A stretch of 64,000 nt of DNA, taken from the NCBI RefSeq assembly GCF_025961315.1, contig NZ_JAOQNK010000001.1, forward strand, positions 1 to 64,000. Direction: 5' to 3'. Positions 8,708 to 15,645 of the stretch are shown here, piece by piece. The first letter of the stretch is position 1. Each line of letters opens with the position of its first letter. The position numbers and the translations under genes are program-made. A model generated the notes under the pieces. That model ran no database searches. It was not told the origin of the DNA and was given only the letters and a program-made list of their open reading frames with translations. This DNA comes from Sphingobacterium kitahiroshimense. GTDB taxonomy: Bacteria > Bacteroidota > Bacteroidia > Sphingobacteriales > Sphingobacteriaceae.

Positions 8708-8956
8708 AATGAAAAAGCACGACAATACGATTACGGAGCTAGATCCTATGATGCAGAGATCGGCAGGTGGAATGGGATTGATCCATTGGCAGAGCAGTAT
8801 AGACGCTGGTCTCCCTACAATTATAAATATGAATATATAATTTTAAAGGCGGCTAGAAAAGAGGTGGATTTGTTAAATGTTAGTTGCAAAGAAGAAGCAG
8901 AATGGAGGCAAAAGGTAGATCTTAGTGATGAATTAGGAATTCTCAATATGAGGTGA
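8708..8956 (+). pseudogene. Rhs repeat-associated core fragment
   Basis: Reads [20 protein letters not shown] then [19 protein letters not shown]. This is the hallmark end of the Rhs-associated core (YDYGARxYDxxIGRWxxxDPLAE...SPYxY), the point at which variable toxin tips are normally joined. Here it is followed by about 35 residues ([20 protein letters not shown]) and a stop. No upstream Rhs repeats exist; the frame opens directly after the stop of the lipoprotein gene. It proves that the surrounding array derives from an Rhs locus. Confidence 0.85.
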
Positions 8957-8988
8957 CATCCTCCCCAAAAAAATACATTTTAAAAGTA
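8956..8988. repeat. Array repeat, copy 2
   Basis: Second copy of the approximately 33-bp sequence at 7797-7830 (ACATCCTCCC ... CATTTTAAAAGTA), sitting exactly at the stop codon of the Rhs core fragment. Confidence 0.55.
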
Positions 8989-9113
8989 TAGCATTCTGAG
9001 ATGAATTACTAATTTTAAATGTTATGATAAGACTTTTGAAAGAAACGACTCTCTCAGATAAAAAGAGCTTTGGTTTTTGAAAATTAGAATAACAGCAATA
9101 GCTGTTTATAGAC

Positions 9114-9671
9114 ATGAGAATGATAAATATGAAAATAGCATCTCTTTTTATAGCCTGCAGTATATTTAGTATTATTTACCTACAGAGCTGTATAAATAAT
9201 AGCGAATCTAACACCGGGGAAAGATCACCTTTAGTATTCTCAAATTTTGATTCATTAGAGCATTATTCGATTGCAATTGATCTTTATAAAATAAGCGAAT
9301 TGGAGGATAAGCAAAATAAAATCGAGAAAGATAACCTTTTGCTGTCTGTACTGCAAGATAATCAGGTTGATATTTCTTTGCTACCTAGATTGAAAGAAAT
9401 AGGATATTCAAATCGCTCAATCAATAAGTCACTTTATAGACCTATAGATTCTTTATTTTTTTCAAAAGTTCGAAAGCATTATCTCGATACCTCATGCATA
9501 CAAGAGTTTCGTGATATCCTAGTTTTTTATAAAGACAAAAAGTGTATCGGAATCGCTAAAATCTGTTTTGAATGTAGAGCCATGGTTTCGTGGAGTCAAA
9601 ATCTGAAATTTAAAGGTTTTGGTGATTGGCCAGATTATGATGTGTTGAACCCAATATTACAAAAAATCTAG
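9114..9671 (+). CDS. Lipoprotein, possible immunity protein
   Basis: 185 residues from the ATG at 9114; an in-frame ATG at 9129 (MKIASLFIACSIFS) gives a tighter signal peptide. The lipobox is YLQSC. The mature protein is acidic and helical, with three cysteines near the C-terminus (DTSCIQEFR, KKCIGIAKICFECRA). No named family recognised. It follows the Rhs core remnant by about 160 bp, and exported lipoproteins are common immunity partners in such arrays, but no toxin tip remains directly upstream. Function unproven. Confidence 0.45.
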   Translation: MRMINMKIASLFIACSIFSIIYLQSCINNSESNTGERSPLVFSNFDSLEHYSIAIDLYKISELEDKQNKIEKDNLLLSVLQDNQVDISLLPRLKEIGYSNRSINKSLYRPIDSLFFSKVRKHYLDTSCIQEFRDILVFYKDKKCIGIAKICFECRAMVSWSQNLKFKGFGDWPDYDVLNPILQKI

Positions 9672-9726
9672 CTATTGATGATAGTTTAGTTTTATATTAG
9701 ATTACCATAATAACATATAAAACAAT

Positions 9727-10092
9727 ATGGGAGCATTTGCGAAATTTGGTGGATATATCGCGGTGAAATGGGTAATTTTTTATATCTATCTTTTTTTAGA
9801 AGGTAATTCCAAATGGGATTTTGGAAGGGTTAACGTTGAAGGGTTTTTCTTGGCGGTATTTATGTTGCTTTCTCTTCCAATACTTGAAGTAGTGTTATTG
9901 TTTCTTCCTGTAAGATTGTCTTTTCGACAAAGTAAGTGGACTAGGCTACTGATCTTATTTTGTGTTTTTAGCTTAGAGTTTGCTTTAGGATGGTATGAAA
10001 CTAACCAAGACTTGGAAACTTGGATGCTCGTTAAAATAGGCTTGAGTATATTGTTATTTCTACTATTTTACAGGAAGCAATTCATCAGCTAA
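9727..10092 (+). CDS. Small membrane protein, unknown
   Basis: 121 residues with about four hydrophobic segments (residues 5-25, 38-58, 72-88 and 100-116) and almost no loops, so a small polytopic inner-membrane protein. Segments such as GFFLAVFMLLSLPILEVVLL and RLLILFCVFSLEFALGW show no transporter signature. Position between immunity-type genes suggests a membrane immunity protein, but that is guesswork. Confidence 0.45.
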   Translation: MGAFAKFGGYIAVKWVIFYIYLFLEGNSKWDFGRVNVEGFFLAVFMLLSLPILEVVLLFLPVRLSFRQSKWTRLLILFCVFSLEFALGWYETNQDLETWMLVKIGLSILLFLLFYRKQFIS

Positions 10093-10242
10093 GAAAGTTG
10101 GAAATCTCAAATTAAGCAGTTTTGGCACATTTTGCTAGCCATACTCCTTTTAAGGATACTTAATTTATTTTCTCGAATCTAATAAATATGATTAAATTCC
10201 AAGTTTATTAATAGATTTAATAGAAAGCCTAATTTGTAATCA

Positions 10243-10494
10243 ATGAACAAAATTAATAGTGCACAAAAGATATTCGAAAAATTCTCTGATGATTTTAATT
10301 TGAAACATATTAACGCATCAGGAACACAAATAATTCAGGGGACATATAGGAATGCAAATAATCCCGCAACATTTTATTTAAATCCACAAACCGGATTGAA
10401 TGTTATGGCATCTCCATCAGGGCATTTTATTAGCTGAGCCACTTTAAGTCCCGCGCAAATTCAAGGGATATTAACAAAAGGATTTTTATGGTAA
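10243..10494 (+). pseudogene. Colicin D-type tRNase toxin tip with an internal stop
   Basis: Translation reads SAQKIFEKFSDDFNLKHIN, then NPATFYLNPQTGLNVMASPS and GHFIS, a TGA at 10435-10437, then ATLSPAQIQGILTKGFLW and TAA. The block FYLNPxTGLNVMxSPSGxFIS...LSPxQ...L is the C-terminal signature of colicin D-like anticodon nucleases carried by CDI and Rhs proteins. The TGA falls where the family continues FISGW/xLS, so the toxin is inactivated. It overlaps the start of the immunity gene by 7 bases. No N-terminal delivery module remains. Confidence 0.65.
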
Positions 10495-10811
10495 ATTATA
10501 TAAAATTATTAGATAAAATAAATTTACAAAAGTATATTTATCTTATTGATGTGTTTTTATCTAATGAAATTACAGTTTCATGTTTTTTGGAGTATTTTCT
10601 TCAAACTAGAAGAGAAGATAACTATTGGTTGACCTCATCTTTCGATGATGAAGTCAACAGTATTATGGATTCAATTTTTCTTGATATTGACGAATATAAT
10701 CCAGAAGAATTGTATGACCCTAATGATGGCTTTAATATTAACGAAGAAGAGTTACGGATAAGGTTAGACAACAAAGTGTCTTTATTAAAAAAGTTTAAAT
10801 ATTTGTTTTAA
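10488..10811 (+). CDS. Colicin D-type immunity protein
   Basis: 107-residue, very acidic helical protein. The segment SSFDDEVNSIMDSIFLDIDE (about residues 50-69) followed by YNPEELYDPND and NEEELRIRLDN matches the conserved core of colicin-D-family immunity proteins, which mimic tRNA with acidic residues to block the nuclease active site. The ATG overlaps the end of the toxin remnant, so toxin and immunity were translationally coupled. It is intact although the toxin is dead, so it may now work as an orphan immunity gene against neighbouring cells. Confidence 0.65.
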   Translation: MVNYIKLLDKINLQKYIYLIDVFLSNEITVSCFLEYFLQTRREDNYWLTSSFDDEVNSIMDSIFLDIDEYNPEELYDPNDGFNINEEELRIRLDNKVSLLKKFKYLF

Positions 10812-10856
10812 TAATTGTTATAGGATCTATATTTATATGGTATGATCAGCAGGCGT

Positions 10857-11543
10857 TTATTTCTTACAACCTTGTGTTAAAGCCTCTGTATATTCCTTTG
10901 TTATTGGTTGACCGCCAAGTTTTTTACATTCATTGTAATACTTCCAAGCATTCTCACAATCCTTTTTTACAAAGTAGCATACTGACATTTTAAAAAGGGT
11001 ATTTTGGTTTTTGGGATCAATAGAATAAGATTTTTTAAAGTTATTTATAGCCAAATTGAAATCTTTATTTCCATGATTTTCCATAAACCTTGTCATATAA
11101 ACAGTTGCCTTGTCGGTCAGAATGTTGGAACTGTTAGCATTTAATTTCAAACCTTCGTCGTACTGCTGCATTGCACTTTCAAAATCCTCGAATGAAAAAT
11201 AAATAGCACCGAATCCCCAAAACACATCTGCATTTGTCGGGTCGAGAAGCCAGGCCTGATTAAACCTATACATGGCTGTTTTTAAGTCCTGCTTATATAA
11301 ATAATCAAAGCCCAGTTTAATCAAAAGTTCAGAAGCTTTACGATTCGTTCCAGCTTTTTCTAAATACGACTTTATAAGTTCCTGATCAATTGTTTTTTGC
11401 TCTTTAGTCTTGACAGCATTTCCATATTTAGGTAGAAGACGTATTTCAGTTTTTGCTTCTTTTTTCCAATTTGAATACGTTATTTGTTGTCCAAATATGA
11501 GAGTCGTAATAAGTAGAAGAATGCATGTTATGGTGTATTTCAT
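10857..11543 (-). CDS. Secreted TPR-repeat protein
   Basis: 228 residues. Signal peptide MKYTITCILLLITTLIFGQQ with cleavage probably after FGQ. Three to four tetratricopeptide repeats fill the rest (ELLIKLGFDYLYKQDLKTAM; FNQAWLLDPTNADVFWGFGA; QQYDEGLKLNANSSNILTDK; FKKSYSIDPKNQNTLFKMSV). Two cysteines pair-like at VCYFVKKDCENAW. A periplasmic or surface scaffold with no enzymatic motif. It is encoded opposite to the immunity array and starts a group of unrelated single minus-strand genes. Partner unknown. Confidence 0.7.
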   Translation of the reverse strand: MKYTITCILLLITTLIFGQQITYSNWKKEAKTEIRLLPKYGNAVKTKEQKTIDQELIKSYLEKAGTNRKASELLIKLGFDYLYKQDLKTAMYRFNQAWLLDPTNADVFWGFGAIYFSFEDFESAMQQYDEGLKLNANSSNILTDKATVYMTRFMENHGNKDFNLAINNFKKSYSIDPKNQNTLFKMSVCYFVKKDCENAWKYYNECKKLGGQPITKEYTEALTQGCKK

Positions 11544-11750
11544 TGTCGATAAGTAAGTTTTTGTTTTGCTCTATTGTTCAGCTATGATTTACATCAATTA
11601 CCCATTAGTATAGTTTCCTATTATACCGCTCTTATTAACAGCAGAAAACATGGGTTAGCAAGACTTTATAAAGAAGCTTGATCGGTATGCCCAATTGAAG
11701 CCATTTAACCCAGCTTTTGGCAATACCTTGTTAGCAATAGTAAATTTGCC

Positions 11751-12497
11751 TCAGAACTGAACTGGTAATTCAAAATCAACAGACTTTGTCCCATCTTCAT
11801 ATTCTATACCTTTTAAGCTCATATAAGTTTTACCATTTTTTTCAATTCGTCCTATTGTGAATTTGTACTGAATCACATTTAATGTGTTTCGGTTTTTAAA
11901 ATCAGCCATGTCAAGATTTTTAGGAATTTCAAATTTCCAACTATATCCCTTCCATTTGCTCTTTAGTGCATTTTTGTCTGTTGTAACATTTATTGTGTCG
12001 GCCAATAACATTTTATATTGTCCATAATTTACAGTATTATTTTTTAAGTCAATAGTCAGTGAGTCTAATTTCGCAAGTTTGTTATGTGATTTAAAGCGAA
12101 TTAAATCATCTTTAATTTCAATAAAGATATTCTCTTTTCCTGTCGAAACGACTTCAACATTATTCATCCAAGCCATTAGTTCTGTATATTCTTCTTTTGT
12201 CACACCCAACCTTTCATTATAAGGCATAGGTTCTCCATTTGGAACAGTTTTCATATACTCTAAAAACCACTCATAGTTTTCTGTAATTGCTGATTGAATT
12301 TTTTTTGTCAGTTCAACTTGCCTCGGACTTTGTAAAATATTGTCCATAATATCAGCTTGCACATTTTTATTTGGGAGTAGCTCCTTCAAGTCAGACTGAA
12401 TATTTCCAGTCAAATTTTCTTGTGAATTTGTTGTTTGACTATTTCCACAATTTGTTGAAAAGATTAAAAGCATTAATATATAAAATGTCAGTTTCAT
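11751..12497 (-). CDS. Hypothetical lipoprotein
   Basis: 248 residues. The signal MKLTFYILMLLIFSTNC ends in a lipobox-like STNC, so this is probably lipid-anchored. The mature portion is a mix of helices (residues 45-100, with TKKIQSAITENYEWFLEYMK) and a beta-rich C-terminal half (VSTGKENIFIEIKDDLIRF, LDSLTIDLKNNTVNYGQYK, YKFTIGRIEKNGKTYMSLKG). Not recognised as a named family. Separated by 207 bp from the TPR gene, without evidence for co-transcription. Confidence 0.6.
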   Translation of the reverse strand: MKLTFYILMLLIFSTNCGNSQTTNSQENLTGNIQSDLKELLPNKNVQADIMDNILQSPRQVELTKKIQSAITENYEWFLEYMKTVPNGEPMPYNERLGVTKEEYTELMAWMNNVEVVSTGKENIFIEIKDDLIRFKSHNKLAKLDSLTIDLKNNTVNYGQYKMLLADTINVTTDKNALKSKWKGYSWKFEIPKNLDMADFKNRNTLNVIQYKFTIGRIEKNGKTYMSLKGIEYEDGTKSVDFELPVQF

Positions 12498-12667
12498 TGA
12501 GGTTTGTTTTTATTAATGGCAATATTGTTTAGTAAGGCTAATATACAGAATCTTTCCCCAAATCGTCATTATAATACCGATGATTGTCCATCTTGTAATC
12601 GCTCATTCAGCATGATTAGAAGTATAGTTCTTGATAGAAGGTAACTGGACATCATCTTACTGGAGAT

Positions 12668-13048
12668 CGCGCTTCAGGAGCCTCTAATCGACGGATGGAG
12701 AAGGATTGTAAGACTTATGGCCTAACAGATCCTATTTGGAAAGAAGATGGTGATCATCTTATACTTGAGTTTCCTGGACTTGGAATAGGTGAGGGTGTAC
12801 GTGAGGGTGTACGTGAGGGTGTAAATGATATTGTTGTAGAAGGTGTACGTGAGGGTGTAAATGATAGTCTTAATAGACTTATTACCCTTATAAATACTAC
12901 TCCTGGTATGAATGCTAAACAACTTGCTATTGCTATCGGTAAAGGTCATTCTACTGTTGAACGTTATCTTAAGCTACTCCGCGAAAACATGTTGATAGAA
13001 TTTCGAGGTGCACCAAAAGATGGAGGATATTTTGCTTTGGATAAATAG
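12668..13048 (+). pseudogene. 3' remnant of an AlbA/RecG-like ATP-binding regulator
   Basis: The frame reads RRMEKDCKTYGLTDPIWKED then a low-complexity GVREGVREGVNDIVVEGVRE linker, then a winged-helix domain (NTTPGMNAKQLAIAIGKGHS, YLKLLREN, EFRGAPKDGGYFAL). NRRMxxxCxxYGLxxPxW plus a terminal wHTH is how the C-terminus of Bacteroidota RecG-like/AlbA_2 transcriptional regulators ends. The N-terminal AlbA and ATPase domains (normally some 350 residues) are missing and the frame is open upstream of the first ATG at 12695. The domain could still be translated from that ATG as a small DNA-binding protein. Confidence 0.6.
12788..12867. repeat. In-frame tandem repeat (GTACGTGAGGGT unit)
   Basis: The 12-bp unit GTACGTGAGGGT occurs three times with a related GGTGAGGGTGT at the left edge and GTAAATGAT spacers, coding for VREG/VNDS repeats. 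Its length in multiples of three preserves the frame, which suits expansion by slippage. Confidence 0.7.
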
Positions 13049-13213
13049 GCTTTGTTAAATTTTCTAACTAGCTCATGTTAAATCATTTCGTAAACAAAAT
13101 ATATGCTTTACAATTACAAGTGTAAAAATTCATTAAAATGATATCCTCTTTATTGTCATCAAGTATTCACAAGTAAAAGTACCAAAGAAGCCAAAAGCAA
13201 TATGCAAAATTCA

Positions 13214-13621
13214 CTATGCATTTATTCTACTGCTCTGCTTGTGAATGGATTTATTAAGGTCAAAAAGTTTATCAATAAGAATTTTATTTGTTACCCAAAG
13301 TAGTCCGCCAAGAATGTATACGCCAAGTTTTCCGTTCTCTCCATTGTAAATAATGGAGTCGTGAAAAGTCTTCTCAATAGTTACTTGCTCAAATGTCCAG
13401 AGTATATAGTTCAAAATAAAACTCAAAACCGTCCAGCCAAATTCGAAGTTTGTTGTCAAGTAGTAAAAGGTGATTTGCAAAGTAAATACCGTAATATACA
13501 TAACAGTAAAAAAATACCAACCAATGTTCGGAAGTACCGCAAGCGCCCCTTCAACTATTGGAATTGTCAAAAGTGCAAGTCCTACACCAATTAAATATTG
13601 TATGGTTATTTTTTCCTGCAT
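13214..13621 (-). CDS. Small membrane protein, unknown
   Basis: 135 residues with four hydrophobic stretches (residues 9-29, 33-54, 62-79, 97-117), e.g. YLIGVGLALLTIPIVEGALA and FGWTVLSFILNYILWTF. No conserved polar residues suggesting transport or catalysis. It overlaps the end of the upstream gene (13606-14286) by 16 bases on the same strand, so the two are almost certainly translated from one message. Unknown function. Confidence 0.5.
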   Translation of the reverse strand: MQEKITIQYLIGVGLALLTIPIVEGALAVLPNIGWYFFTVMYITVFTLQITFYYLTTNFEFGWTVLSFILNYILWTFEQVTIEKTFHDSIIYNGENGKLGVYILGGLLWVTNKILIDKLFDLNKSIHKQSSRINA

Positions 13622-14286
13622 TGGAATAATAAGCTGTCGATTAATTTGTCCGGAATACCTCCATAGTCTTGAACTCTAAAATTGTCCCAGGAAGTGACTG
13701 CCATCATATGAAACTCATAATTCTCATTCATTGCAGTAGATCCACTAGCTGTCCCAAGTAAAAATATACCGACCTTATTTCTTGGAGGCTCATTTTTGTT
13801 CTTTTCAAGTGTGTAGTCTTCGTTAAAGTCTTGCTGTATAAGTTCTGGTATTTTTTCTATTTTGTTCCAGTTTTTATAAACAAAATAATACTCTTGGTCT
13901 ATGATACCAGTCTCAAATTTGTTTGTGAGTATCATAACTCCATTATCTGGAATTTTGTAAATCAGTCTTCCGTCTACTTTTGGAACAGTCTGTCCACAAG
14001 GCTCATTATAAATTAGCGTGATTTGACCTCTAAAGTCTTTAGGAATAAGAAAGGTCTCTGGTGTCATATGCTTTGAGGCTAAAAAGACGAATGCAAGCAT
14101 TCCAGGATACCAAAGTAGCAGTGGTAAAAAGGTCGTTAGTAATTTTGTCTTTAGCTTGATTTTAGAGAGCCATACGATCAAAAGTCCGATTATAAAAACT
14201 GGTCCTCCAAATATTATCCAATAAAGATTTAAGCAAGCAATCCAACTTAAAATAATCAGAATAATTCCCGTTTTATAAACTCTCAT
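13606..14286 (-). CDS. Membrane-anchored hypothetical protein
   Basis: 226 residues. Two or three N-terminal membrane segments (residues 7-26, 29-45, 52-72) are followed by an approximately 150-residue extracytoplasmic domain rich in strands (DFRGQITLIYNEPCGQTVPK, GRLIYKIPDNGVMILTNKFE, VYKNWNKIEKIPELIQQDF). The GQITLIYNEPCGQ segment recurs in a Bacteroidota family of uncharacterised DUF-type lipoprotein-like domains, but I cannot name it. It overlaps the next gene, forming a two-gene operon. Confidence 0.55.
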   Translation of the reverse strand: MRVYKTGIILIILSWIACLNLYWIIFGGPVFIIGLLIVWLSKIKLKTKLLTTFLPLLLWYPGMLAFVFLASKHMTPETFLIPKDFRGQITLIYNEPCGQTVPKVDGRLIYKIPDNGVMILTNKFETGIIDQEYYFVYKNWNKIEKIPELIQQDFNEDYTLEKNKNEPPRNKVGIFLLGTASGSTAMNENYEFHMMAVTSWDNFRVQDYGGIPDKLIDSLLFQCRKK

Positions 14287-14866
14287 TTTTTATTTGTCGT
14301 ATTTGTAAAATTACAGATGGTTTGTGGCTTGGCGAAAATGGCAAACTGAATTTTAAATTTGTATCACGGTTAGCATAAGAAATATAGTATTTGCTAATAT
14401 ACTACAAAAGGAAATAAAAAAGACTTTTATCAGCGATGAATGTAATTGATTTTGAATTAATATAAAAGGTGTAATTATCATTTTGATTCCTGAAACGAAT
14501 CGAAAGAAAAAGGCGCAATTGCAATCGGTAGTATAAATTATGCATGGTCTGTTAAGCAGACTCGATAAAGCCGAATGTTTTCCTCTTTTTCTCGCCTTTA
14601 CGGTTTCCCGTATACAAGGTAAAATAAGATTACTTATTATTGCGCGCAATTGCAGAATACATAAGTATTTTGCTTTTAATCTTTAACCATGAATTTTAAT
14701 TTATGTCGTTTATGATTTCTGGTTATTCATCGTACTATTTTGTTTTTGTATAACATCTGTGCACATCCTCTGCACAGGTGCTGTATAATTTTGTTCAACA
14801 TCGTTATTATAAAAGAAACATATTGGGTTTTATAATAATGGTTTTAACAAATTAAAAAGCAAAATT
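14287..14866. other. Non-coding 580-bp stretch before the vWA gene
   Basis: Contains only a weak 98-codon minus-strand frame (14353-14649) with an unconvincing composition. Near its right end TAATTTTG at 14786-14793 fits the Bacteroidota -7 consensus TAnnTTTG, about 75 bp before the vWA start, and is a candidate promoter for the 14.9-20.6 kb locus. Confidence 0.35.
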
Positions 14867-15505
14867 ATGAGACAAACAAAAGTTCACAATCTGATTATTC
14901 TCGATGAGAGTGGTTCGATGTCAGGTATCAAATCATTGGTCATGAAAGGTTTCAACAAGACCATTAGCACCATCAAGGAAGAACAACAAAATTACCCTGA
15001 GCAGCAACATACCATTTCAATTATAAGCTTTAATGGCTTTGGCAAGAAAATGCTTCATTTTTGCGATCCTGTAACAAGCGTAGACTTTATCGATGAAAAA
15101 AGATATATACCCGATGCATCTACACCGCTATACGATGCCATCGGATTTGCAGTAAACAAATTAAAACTGGTTCTCAATCAAGAAGAGAGTTACCATGTAT
15201 TAGTTACTATCTTGACCGATGGTGAGGAAAATGCATCAACAGAATATTCAGCCCTTGCAATTCGACAACTCATTGGGCAACTCAGTGAATCCAATTGGAA
15301 TTTTACCTATATCGGTACAGATCATGATGTAACCAAGGCTGCAGAAAATATAGCGATCAAACATAGTATCAGTTTCGACAAAAATACCAATGGTATCGAA
15401 ATTATGTTTCAGAAAGATCGTGAATCCCGTAAATCTATTTATCGTAAAATATTTGATAAATTTAGCAGTTCAGATAAACATCATTCGGATTATGAAGGCT
15501 CTTAA
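14867..15505 (+). CDS. vWA-domain protein (TerY-like)
   Basis: 212-residue cytoplasmic von Willebrand factor A protein. The metal-ion-dependent adhesion site is complete: DESGSMS at residues 13-19 (Asp13, Ser15, Ser17), Thr86 in ASTPLYD, and Asp118 in LTDGEEN. It spans the whole domain with a short lysine/serine-rich tail. Bacterial vWA proteins of this size (TerY type) usually act as assembly or regulatory adaptors with kinases, phosphatases or AAA+ enzymes. It stands 140 bp before the methyltransferase-kinase fusion but is separated from it by a strong terminator-like hairpin, so partial read-through or separate promoters are implied. Confidence 0.85.
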   Translation: MRQTKVHNLIILDESGSMSGIKSLVMKGFNKTISTIKEEQQNYPEQQHTISIISFNGFGKKMLHFCDPVTSVDFIDEKRYIPDASTPLYDAIGFAVNKLKLVLNQEESYHVLVTILTDGEENASTEYSALAIRQLIGQLSESNWNFTYIGTDHDVTKAAENIAIKHSISFDKNTNGIEIMFQKDRESRKSIYRKIFDKFSSSDKHHSDYEGS

Positions 15506-15540
15506 CAGTGATTTACGAAGTAGAAAGTGATTTAAAAAAT

Positions 15541-15586
15541 AAAAAGATCAAAATAGTAGCACTATTTTGATCTTTTTATTTTTTAT
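15541..15586 (+). terminator. Strong intrinsic terminator
   Basis: A perfect 17-bp stem (AAAAAGATCAAAATAGT pairing with ACTATTTTGATCTTTTT) around AGC and followed by a T-rich tail. Symmetric A/T flanks make it potentially bidirectional. It lies between the vWA gene and the 833-residue fusion. Confidence 0.8.
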
Positions 15587-15645
15587 TATGTGTCGATTGC
15601 AGCATCTTCGTGTAGGAAAAATAATCAAATACAAAGGACGGCCGT

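Noticed and set aside
11640..11745. Sequence around GGTTAGCAAG ... CTTGTTAGCAATAG resembling an integron attC site
   Set aside because: Only one copy is clear, the pairing is poor, and no integrase gene is in the window; the single-gene minus-strand group may still be of cassette origin.
14353..14649. 98-codon minus-strand open frame before the vWA gene
   Set aside because: Composition is unlike neighbouring genes, no ribosome-binding site or recognisable motif is present and it overlaps non-coding, promoter-like DNA.
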